From Nocardia sp. (GTDB lineage: Bacteria > Actinomycetota > Actinomycetes > Mycobacteriales > Mycobacteriaceae), in assembly GCF_025465275.1 (NCBI RefSeq), contig NZ_JAODNK010000156.1, positions 1 through 42,233 of the forward strand: a stretch of 42,233 bases of DNA, written 5' to 3'. Position numbers and translations under genes: made by a program. Shown in pieces: positions 26,018 to 32,981 of the stretch (positions are counted from its first letter, which is position 1; each line of letters starts with the position of its first letter). A model generated the notes under the pieces. It did not search any database. It was not told where the DNA came from and saw only the letters and a program-made list of their open reading frames with translations.

Positions 26018-26716
26018 ATGACCAGTGGTGTCGGAGCGTCGTTCGATCCGGAGCGGATCGGGCGGATGCAGAAGCAGTTGACCGATCCAGGCTCCGAGCC
26101 GCGTTCGCCCGGTGCATTGAAACTGCTGTGGCAGCGAGCCATTGCGATCACCCTCGGATTCACCGCACTGCTGTACGGAATCGAAGGCGTCGACGCCGCG
26201 ACCGGGCAGGAATTCGATCAGGCCGGGGTCAAGCCACGCACGGCGGACGGCCTCGAGGGCATCGTCTTCGGCCCTGTGCTGCATGCCAATTGGGAACATC
26301 TGATCGGAAACACCGTCCCGGTACTGGTGCTGGGTCTGCTGACCCTGCTCACCGGAATCGGCCGCGGCCTGGCCGCCACCGCCATCGTCTGGGTGATCGG
26401 CGAGGGCGGCACCTGGTTGATCGGCCCGTCGAACACGGTGCACATCGGCGCCTCGGTCCTGGTGTTCGGCTGGCTCACATATTTGATCTCGCGCGGCATC
26501 TTCGCGCGCAATGTGGTGCAGATCGCCATTGGCCTGGTGGTGGGGTTGCTGTATGGCTCGATCCTGTGGGGTGTGCTGCCCGGAGACCCCGGAATCTCTT
26601 GGCAAGGACATCTTTTCGGGGCGGTGGGTGGACTGGTTGCCGGATGGGTACTCTCATCGGATGAACGTCGTCATCGTCGCGGGGCTAACGCCGGCCGTAT
26701 CGCGTCGTCGGGGTGA
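26018..26716 (+). CDS. Rhomboid family intramembrane serine protease
   Basis: The 232-residue protein has about six transmembrane helices after a 35-residue cytosolic tail. The catalytic dyad is Ser146 (VHIGASVLVFGW) and His198 (SWQGHLFGAVGG); HANWEHLIGNT (89-99) supplies the oxyanion-side Asn/His. Rhomboids cut membrane-embedded substrates; no substrate is known here. ATG 26018 follows a strong AGGAGGT at 7 nt. By position it is Rv1337. In M. tuberculosis murI follows; here the MBL gene comes directly, 68 nt after the stop codon. Confidence 0.9.
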   Translation: MTSGVGASFDPERIGRMQKQLTDPGSEPRSPGALKLLWQRAIAITLGFTALLYGIEGVDAATGQEFDQAGVKPRTADGLEGIVFGPVLHANWEHLIGNTVPVLVLGLLTLLTGIGRGLAATAIVWVIGEGGTWLIGPSNTVHIGASVLVFGWLTYLISRGIFARNVVQIAIGLVVGLLYGSILWGVLPGDPGISWQGHLFGAVGGLVAGWVLSSDERRHRRGANAGRIASSG

Positions 26717-26772
26717 CGGTGGACCCGGCCGGCGATTTGGGGGATCCCTCCTTGAGTGAGACAGCAGCGTGG

Positions 26773-26778
26773 CAGCAT
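26773..26778 (+). promoter_or_regulatory. -10-like element before MBL gene
   Basis: CAGCAT lies 6 nt before ATG 26785. GGGGGA directly abuts the start and is too close for a ribosome-binding site. Confidence 0.35.
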
Positions 26779-26784
26779 GGGGGA

Positions 26785-27549
26785 ATGCGCCTCACCGTGA
26801 TCGGGTGCTCGGGCAGCGTGTCCGGCCCGGATTCCCCGGCATCGGGATACCTGCTCACCGGCCCGGATATGACTCCCACTGTTATCGATTTCGGCCCGGG
26901 CGTATTGGGTGCGCTGCAGCGCTACCTCGATCCCGGTGAAGTCGATATCTTCCTGACTCATCTGCATGCCGACCATTGCCTGGATTTGCCGGGCCTGCTG
27001 GTGTGGCGGCGCTACCATCCGAATCCGCCGACCGGGAAGGCCATTGTCTACGGCCCTTCCGACACGTCGCTGCGCATCGGTAATGCGTCCGCGGAGATCG
27101 GCGGCGATACCGACGACTGGTCCGATGTGATCGATATGCGGCTGTGGACGGTGGGCGAACCGATTCCTTTCGGTAAGGGCCATACGGTCGAGGCCCGTCG
27201 CATGTTTCATCCGCCGGAGTCCTACGGGCTGCGTATCGAAACCGCTCCCGACCGCACCTTCGTATACACCGGCGACACCGCGTTCTGCCCGGAGGTCATC
27301 GAGTTGGCGCGCGGCGCCGATGTGCTGCTCGCCGAGGCCTCCTGGACCCACGACCCGGCGAATCGTCCGCCCGGTATTCACCTTTCGGGGCATGAGGCGG
27401 GCCTGGTCGCCGCCGAGGCCGGTGTCGGTGAACTGCTGCTCACCCACATTCCACCGTGGACCTCCCGCGAGGACGTCATCGCCGAGGCGAAGGCGGTCTT
27501 CAGCGGCCCGGTACACGCGGTTTCTCCCGGCGAAGTCTTCGAAATCTGA
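26785..27549 (+). CDS. MBL-fold phosphodiesterase (Rv1339-like)
   Basis: The 254-residue metallo-beta-lactamase-fold hydrolase has the metal-binding motif HLHADH (59-64), a distal His in FHPPESYG, TGDTAF with the bridging Asp, and a C-terminal LTHIPPW. The mycobacterial homologue Rv1339 is reported to be an atypical class II cAMP phosphodiesterase, so lowering of cAMP is a fair inference. ATG 26785 begins at the conserved MRLTVIGCSGS. rph follows 18 nt after the stop codon. Confidence 0.88.
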   Translation: MRLTVIGCSGSVSGPDSPASGYLLTGPDMTPTVIDFGPGVLGALQRYLDPGEVDIFLTHLHADHCLDLPGLLVWRRYHPNPPTGKAIVYGPSDTSLRIGNASAEIGGDTDDWSDVIDMRLWTVGEPIPFGKGHTVEARRMFHPPESYGLRIETAPDRTFVYTGDTAFCPEVIELARGADVLLAEASWTHDPANRPPGIHLSGHEAGLVAAEAGVGELLLTHIPPWTSREDVIAEAKAVFSGPVHAVSPGEVFEI

Positions 27550-27554
27550 CCGTC

Positions 27555-27560
27555 TAGGCT
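27555..27560 (+). promoter_or_regulatory. -10 element, leaderless start of rph
   Basis: TAGGCT lies 7 nt before GTG 27568. Confidence 0.5.
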
Positions 27561-27567
27561 GTGGCTC

Positions 27568-28340
<773 letters not shown>

Positions 28341-28341
<1 letters not shown>

Positions 28342-28949
28342 TGTCGCGCCGCGTCCTGGTCGCCAGCCGTAATGCCAAGAAGCTGAACGAGTTACGCCGC
28401 ATTCTCGACGAGGCCGGTATCGCCGGCATCGAAATCGTCGGCCTGAACGATGTGCCGCCGTACGACGAGGCTCCGGAAACCGGTGCGACCTTCGAGGAGA
28501 ACGCGCTCGCCAAGGCTCGCGACGGCTTTGCCGCCACCGGAATGCCCTGTGTCGCAGACGATTCCGGTATCGCGGTGGATGCCCTCAACGGTATGCCCGG
28601 TGTGTTGTCGGCCCGCTGGTCCGGTACGCACGGCAATGACGAGGCCAACAACACACTGCTGCTGGCCCAGCTCGGAGATGTCCCCGACGAGCGGCGCGGC
28701 GGGGGCTTCGTCTCCGCCTGCGCCCTGGTCGCCGACGGCGTCGAAGAGGTCGTGCGTGGTGAATGGCCCGGCGTCATTGCCCGAAAGCCGGTGGGCGACG
28801 GCGGTTTCGGTTACGACCCGCTGTTCGTTCCCGAGGGTGGCACGGTCTCCGCGGCCCAGCTCACCCCGGCCGAGAAGGATGCGGCGTCACACCGCGGCCG
28901 CGCACTGCGCCAATTGCTTCCGGCGCTGAAGGCGTTGGCAGCCAACTGA
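28341..28949 (+). CDS. rdgB: Non-canonical purine NTP pyrophosphatase (RdgB/HAM1)
   Basis: The 202-residue enzyme hydrolyses dITP, XTP and ITP to monophosphates, keeping deaminated purines out of nucleic acids. Signature segments are VLVASRNAKKLNELRRIL, ETGATFEENALAKAR, CVADDSGIAVDALNGMPGVLSARW and GDGGFGYDPLF with SHRGRAL at the end. ATG 28341 overlaps the rph stop codon by one base. A strong bidirectional terminator lies 27 nt after the stop. Confidence 0.95.
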
Positions 28950-28975
28950 TTACAGCAAGGATGAGTCGATAAAAG

Positions 28976-29007
28976 AACGCGCTCCCGTCCGAGGACGGGA
29001 GCGCGTT
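28976..29007. terminator. Bidirectional terminator, rdgB / DUF3817
   Basis: A perfect 15-bp stem (AACGCGCTCCCGTCC with its complement, loop GA) has TTCGTTTCG on the plus side and CTTTTATCG on the minus side. It serves both convergent genes. Confidence 0.85.
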
Positions 29008-29025
29008 TTCGTTTCGGTCAGGAGC

Positions 29026-29433
29026 TCAGAGCCCGAAGGCGGCCTTCACTTCTTTGGTCCGCATGTGCTCGAACACGAAGGACAGGAACGGAATCGTGCC
29101 GGCCAGGCAGGTCAGCGCCGTGGTGACCGGCTTCCAGCGCGCCTTGATGCCCAGGTCGATGGTGAAGACCAGGTACAGCATGTAGAAGATGCCGTGGATC
29201 TGCCCGACATAGAACAGCCAGTGCGGCGCGGTGTGGCTGTCGGCCAGGATCAGGTACTTGTAGATCACTTCGCCGGTGAGGACCAGCAACCAGATACCGG
29301 TGATCCAGGCGAGGGTGCGGTAGCGCAGGAGCGCGCCGCGGATCTTCTCGGGCGCGGCTGCGCCGAGCGGGCGGGGCGCGAGGGTGGTTTCACCGGTCGC
29401 GACGGGGGCCTCGGAGTTGTCGCGCGCGGTCAC
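29026..29433 (-). CDS. DUF3817 integral membrane protein (second paralogue)
   Basis: The 135-residue membrane protein has about three to four hydrophobic segments and the family core HWLFYVGQIHGIFYMLYLVFTIDLG (compare GMLHGIVFILYA in the paralogue at 2635). It ends in a conserved TIPFLSFVFEHMRTKEV. The first 30 residues are soluble. GTG 29433 overlaps the lprD stop codon by four bases, so the two are translationally coupled, as in the M. tuberculosis pair Rv1343c-Rv1342c. Its function is unknown. Confidence 0.88.
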   Translation of the reverse strand: MTARDNSEAPVATGETTLAPRPLGAAAPEKIRGALLRYRTLAWITGIWLLVLTGEVIYKYLILADSHTAPHWLFYVGQIHGIFYMLYLVFTIDLGIKARWKPVTTALTCLAGTIPFLSFVFEHMRTKEVKAAFGL

Positions 29434-29924
29434 CCGGCGCTCCTTTCGGGATGGTTGCGCAGCCCGGCGTCCGTGATCTGCTGATCGAGGTCGCTGGCGT
29501 GCAGTTCGGCCAGGTATTTGTTGTATTCGGCGACCTGGGGATCGTCATTCGTCGCCGACTTCGGTCGCTCCGGCAGCAATCCGGCCGGAATCTCGCGCGC
29601 CACAACCGGTTTCGGCTTTCTGGCGCGCGGCGCGACGACGGTTTCGGCAGTGCCCGCAGCGGAATCGCCGGCGGCCGGTGCGGAATCATCCGCCGACCGC
29701 GCCACGCTGTCCTCCCGGGCTTCCTGCTCCAGTCGCACGAACCGGAAGTACGCCCACACCACGAACCCCGCGAAAAGCGGCCACTGCAGCGCATAGCCCA
29801 GGTTCTGCCCGGTGCCACTGCCCGATTCGAAGCGCCCCCACTGCCACCACCCGAGTCCCAGGCAGGCCGCGAACGCCACGATCACGAAGATGATCAGAGC
29901 CGGGCGGCGGTGGGGAGCGGACAC
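29430..29924 (-). CDS. lprD: LprD-like membrane protein
   Basis: The 164-residue protein starts with a basic stretch and a hydrophobic helix containing an FAAC lipobox-like site (Cys21), followed by GWWQWGRFESGSGTGQNLGYALQWPLFAGFVVWAYFRFVRL, matching mycobacterial LprD. A second helix (about 42-62) makes a plain lipoprotein doubtful. The C-terminal half is charged and probably cytosolic, ending in EVAEYNKYLAELHASD. GTG 29924 is chosen over TTG 29933 and GTG 29930 because TACCTT lies 7 nt before it. A perfect palindrome covers the -35 region. The role is unknown. Confidence 0.8.
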   Translation of the reverse strand: MSAPHRRPALIIFVIVAFAACLGLGWWQWGRFESGSGTGQNLGYALQWPLFAGFVVWAYFRFVRLEQEAREDSVARSADDSAPAAGDSAAGTAETVVAPRARKPKPVVAREIPAGLLPERPKSATNDDPQVAEYNKYLAELHASDLDQQITDAGLRNHPERSAG

Positions 29925-29931
29925 GACCACC

Positions 29932-29937
29932 AAGGTA
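29932..29937 (-). promoter_or_regulatory. -10 element, leaderless start of lprD
   Basis: TACCTT lies 7 nt before GTG 29924 and directly adjoins the palindrome at 29938-29968. Confidence 0.5.
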
Positions 29938-29968
29938 CCCGCCTACTACGTCTTGCGTAGTAGGCGGG
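29938..29968. promoter_or_regulatory. Palindromic operator candidate of lprD
   Basis: CCCGCCTACTACG (29938-29950) and CGTAGTAGGCGGG (29956-29968) are perfect 13-bp arms with 5-nt spacing. The site spans the -35 region of the lprD promoter, so repression is plausible; a terminator of the upstream SDR is the alternative. The rest of the gap to 30153 holds two smaller stems: CCCGACGA (30017-30024) with 30049-30056, and CCGAAA-TAG-TTTCGG (30062-30076). Confidence 0.55.
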
Positions 29969-30153
29969 TTGTTCCGCCTCCTGACGCACGGCTGCCGGTA
30001 GATCATTGCCCTCGAACCCGACGACTTATCTCGTGCGGGCCGGGTAACTCGTCGGGTACCCCCGAAATAGTTTCGGCTCCCAACCGCACTACGCGTCCTC
30101 GACGGTCTACGGCTCCCACGCTGTGCGCTAAAGGTTCGGGGAGGCGGGGGAGC

Positions 30154-31029
30154 TCAGAACTTGTAGGTGACTCCGGTCAGGCGCTCGGACTCTTCCCACA
30201 GTCGCCGCCACAGCTCCTGATCCTGCGAGAGCTTGCTGGACGGGGCCGCCTCGACCGGGCCCTTGGTGCCGCCCAGGCGGGCGGGGCCCCAGTAGACGGT
30301 GGGGTCGGCGTCCGGGACGGTCGCCGCGAACAGTGAGGAGTACGCGGCGTGCGCGGGAGACTGGCCGATGAGCCGGACGAAGGGCTTGGAGATCTTGTCC
30401 AGTGGGGTTTCGGTGCGGGCGAACAGGTCGGTGGCCGAGACGCCCGGGTGCACGGTGTAGGACCGCTTGGCCGAGTCGGCCGCGGTCAGTCGCCGCTGCA
30501 GTTCCCGGCCGAACATCAGGTTCGAGAGCTTGGACTGTGCGTAGGCGAGATTGCGCTGGTAGCGCCGGTGCTCGTAATTGAGGTCGTCGACCCACAGCTT
30601 CGGGGTCTGCCGGTGCGCGATGGACGCGATGGAGACGACCCGGTCGTGAATCTTGTCCAGCAGCAGCCCGGTCAGCGCGTAGTGGCCGAGATGATTGACG
30701 CCCCACTGGGTTTCGAATCCGTCCACGGTGCGCGAGAACGGCACGTTCATCAGGCCCGCATTATTGATGAGCACATCGAATTCGCCTGTGCTGTCCGCGA
30801 ATTCGCGAATGGAGGCGAGGCTGGCGAGATCCAGCGAGGCGACCTGCACATCACCGTCGATGCGGTCGGCGACCTCTTGCGCCTTGGCGGCATTGCGGCA
30901 GGCCATGATGACGGTGGCGCCCTTGCTCGCGAGCACCTTGGTGGTCTGCTCGCCGATCCCGCCATTGGCGCCGGTGATGACGAAGGTGCGCCCGGACTGA
31001 TCCGAGATTTCGCTGGGCTTCCATGCCAT
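30154..31029 (-). CDS. Short-chain dehydrogenase/reductase
   Basis: The 291-residue SDR of the retinol-dehydrogenase-like type has the NAD(P)-binding TGANGGIG (19-26), LINNAGLMN, and the catalytic YAQSKLSN (YxxxK). The C-terminal part (KGPVEAAPSSKLSQDQELWRRLWEESERLTG) is typical of this actinobacterial subgroup. The substrate is unknown. ATG 31029 is preferred over 31074 because GAGG lies 10 nt before it and MAWKPSEISDQSGR is the usual beginning. A TTACTC/GAGTAA palindrome lies about 70 nt upstream. Confidence 0.86.
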   Translation of the reverse strand: MAWKPSEISDQSGRTFVITGANGGIGEQTTKVLASKGATVIMACRNAAKAQEVADRIDGDVQVASLDLASLASIREFADSTGEFDVLINNAGLMNVPFSRTVDGFETQWGVNHLGHYALTGLLLDKIHDRVVSIASIAHRQTPKLWVDDLNYEHRRYQRNLAYAQSKLSNLMFGRELQRRLTAADSAKRSYTVHPGVSATDLFARTETPLDKISKPFVRLIGQSPAHAAYSSLFAATVPDADPTVYWGPARLGGTKGPVEAAPSSKLSQDQELWRRLWEESERLTGVTYKF

Positions 31030-31096
31030 GGCTTTTGACCTCACGGGTTCGGCGTTCGGCGTGCGTCGGTGCACGCGTCGATGAAATTCCCCTGAC

Positions 31097-31112
31097 CTTA
31101 CTCCAGAGTAAG
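31097..31112. promoter_or_regulatory. Palindromic operator candidate of SDR gene
   Basis: CTTACTC-CA-GAGTAAG has perfect 7-bp arms and lies between the sigma factor stop and the SDR start. It looks like a TetR-type operator; which regulator binds is unknown. Confidence 0.45.
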
Positions 31113-31160
31113 TTCAGACGGTAGACCGACTCGACCCGCCACGCCCGGACTCGCCCCGGC

Positions 31161-32093
31161 TCAGCCCAGCATCCCCTCGAGCGCCAGCGTGCGCGCCGGT
31201 TGCCGCAGCTTCTGCATGGCCTTGGCCTCGATCTGCCGGATCCGCTCCCGGGACACACCGAAGATTCGGCCGACCTCTTCCAGTGTGCGCGGTTCGCAGC
31301 CGTCCAGGCCGTAGCGCAGCGCGATCACCTGCGCCTCCCGCTCGGGCAGGCCGGACAGCGCCACCCCCAGCTGCCCGCGCAGCGCACCGTCGGTGACCGT
31401 CACCGACGGGTCCGGGCCGTTGTCGGCAATGAGCGCGCCGAGTTCGGCATTATCGCTGTCGCCGATCGGGGTGTGCAGCGAAATCGGTTCGCGCGCATGG
31501 CTGAGCACCTCCCGGACCTGCAGGACGGACATATCCAGCTCTTCCGCCAGCTCCTCGGTGCTGATATCCCGGCCCATGCGCTGCGACAGCGTCCGCTCGG
31601 TGCGAATGACCCGGTTCATCACATCGGCCACATGCGCCGGCAGCCGGATGGTGCGGCCCTGATCGGTCAGTGCCCGCCCGATGGATTGCCGGATCCACCA
31701 GGTGGCATAGGTCGAAAGTTTCAGGCCGCGGCGATGATCGAACTTGTCCACCGCGCGCATCAGGCCCAGCGTGCCCTCCTGCACCAAATCCAGCAGTGAC
31801 ATGCCGGTGGGGGTGGGGTAGCGCTTGGCGATGGAGACGACCAGGCGCAGATTGGCGCGCACCATATGGTCCTTGGCCCGCAGTCCGTCCGCCACCGTGC
31901 GCTGCAGCGCACGCCGCTCCGCGGCGGTGAATTCGATTGCCGCGCCGTCCGACTCGTCGAGACGCTCCCGGGCGAGCACTCCGGCCGCAATGCGCTCGCC
32001 GAGCTCGAACTCGTGCGCACCCGTAAGTAGCGGAGTCCCGCCGATTTGGCGCAGATAGTCCTTGATGGCGTCTTCGCTGACGGTGAGCGTCAT
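31161..32093 (-). CDS. Sigma-70 family factor, group 2-like
   Basis: The 310-residue sigma factor has region 1.2 (EDAIKDYLRQIGGTPLLT, from about 7), region 2 (NLRLVVSIAKRYPTPTGMSLLDLVQEGTLGLMRAVDKFD, 81-119) with the -10-recognition STYATWWIRQSIGRAL, region 3, and region 4 (RTLEEVGRIFGVSRERIRQIEAKAMQKLRQ). The architecture is that of SigA/SigB-type factors without the long N-terminal extension of a housekeeping SigA. It is therefore an alternative, probably stress- or growth-phase-related factor; no anti-sigma gene adjoins. ATG 32093 has GGGAG 7 nt upstream. It is divergent from a TetR gene. Confidence 0.88.
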   Translation of the reverse strand: MTLTVSEDAIKDYLRQIGGTPLLTGAHEFELGERIAAGVLARERLDESDGAAIEFTAAERRALQRTVADGLRAKDHMVRANLRLVVSIAKRYPTPTGMSLLDLVQEGTLGLMRAVDKFDHRRGLKLSTYATWWIRQSIGRALTDQGRTIRLPAHVADVMNRVIRTERTLSQRMGRDISTEELAEELDMSVLQVREVLSHAREPISLHTPIGDSDNAELGALIADNGPDPSVTVTDGALRGQLGVALSGLPEREAQVIALRYGLDGCEPRTLEEVGRIFGVSRERIRQIEAKAMQKLRQPARTLALEGMLG

Positions 32094-32206
32094 GGAGGTG
32101 CTCCCTTCCGGCGGGTGGTGCTGGTGCCATGGCGATGCGGGTCATGCGGGGAGTCCCCTTCATTTGTACTCGCCGGTCTCGACTGTGGGGACAAATATAG
32201 GGAGGA

Positions 32207-32235
32207 CCTAAAAATATGTCGACAATGAATTTAGG
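32207..32235. promoter_or_regulatory. Possible operator between sigma and TetR genes
   Basis: CCTAAA (32207-32212) and TTTAGG (32230-32235) flank a central GTCGAC in an AT-rich stretch. The site covers the -35 region of the TetR promoter; autoregulation is possible. Confidence 0.35.
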
Positions 32236-32246
32236 ACGGAATCGGC

Positions 32247-32252
32247 TATGCT
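32247..32252 (+). promoter_or_regulatory. -10 element, leaderless start of TetR gene
   Basis: TATGCT lies 7 nt before ATG 32260. The alternative ATG 32248 lies inside the hexamer. Confidence 0.5.
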
Positions 32253-32259
32253 CAGCGGT

Positions 32260-32922
32260 ATGAGCGCGCAGACCGCCGAAGCCGGTAGCCGTCCGCTGGG
32301 CCTTCGGGAGCGGAAGAAGTTGCAGACCCGGCAGAACATCTCCAATACCGCCACCCTGCTGTTTCTCGAGCACGGCTTCGATACGGTGACCATCGCCGAT
32401 ATCGCCGCCGCGGCCGACGTCGCCAAAATGACCGTGACCAATTACTTCCCGCGCAAGGAAGACCTGGTCCTGGACGTGCACGATGAGTTCGTGGCGAGTC
32501 TCGCGCGCACGGTCCGGGACCGGGAACCGGGCGAATCGGCGCTGGCCGCGCTGCGCCGGGACTATCTCGCCGCCGCGGCCGCGCAGGCCGCGCTCATCGG
32601 GTTCTCGGGGCCGGATTTCGCGCGGCTCATTACCGGCAGCCCGGCCCTGGTCGCGCGATTGCGCGAATTCCACGAGGAGCGCGAGCGGCTGCTCGGTCGG
32701 ACGCTGGCCGAGGAAACCGGCGCTGCGGCAGACGATTTCACTCCGAATATCGCCGCGGCCCTGCTCGGCGGCGTACATCGCGCCCTTTTCGAGGAGACCG
32801 TCCGCCGCACCGTGGACGGCGAATTCAACGATGTCATCGCAGATGCCCTGACCGGCTACATCAGCAGCGCCTTCGACACCCTCGAGCCGTCGCTCGGCGG
32901 CTATGCGGTCCGAGCAAACTGA
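32260..32922 (+). CDS. TetR family repressor
   Basis: The 220-residue regulator has an N-terminal helix-turn-helix: RQNISNTATLLFLEHGFDTVTIADIAAAADVAKMTVTNYFPRKEDLV (about 24-70). The C-terminal ligand domain is helical and unspecific. It lies 59 nt upstream of a large drug exporter gene on the same strand, so control of that exporter is the obvious inference. ATG 32260 is supported by TATGCT 7 nt upstream, which excludes the ATG 12 nt earlier. An imperfect palindrome in its promoter could be the operator. Confidence 0.9.
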   Translation: MSAQTAEAGSRPLGLRERKKLQTRQNISNTATLLFLEHGFDTVTIADIAAAADVAKMTVTNYFPRKEDLVLDVHDEFVASLARTVRDREPGESALAALRRDYLAAAAAQAALIGFSGPDFARLITGSPALVARLREFHEERERLLGRTLAEETGAAADDFTPNIAAALLGGVHRALFEETVRRTVDGEFNDVIADALTGYISSAFDTLEPSLGGYAVRAN

Positions 32923-32969
32923 TCGCCCTGTTTGCCGTGTCGTTGCTGCGTACTCGCTGGTGAGCGCCA

Positions 32970-32975
32970 CATACT
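32970..32975 (+). promoter_or_regulatory. -10-like element before MFS exporter gene
   Basis: CATACT lies 6 nt before ATG 32982, and no Shine-Dalgarno sequence is seen. Confidence 0.35.
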
Positions 32976-32981
32976 GAGCCG

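Noticed and set aside
26717..26784. Remnant of murI
   Set aside because: The 68-nt gap shows no similarity to glutamate racemase motifs in any frame.
29969..30153. tRNA-like GGTTCGA-containing stretch in the gap after the SDR gene
   Set aside because: On the minus strand a GGGTTCGAGGG is present, but the flanks do not form a T-stem and no acceptor or anticodon arm can be drawn.
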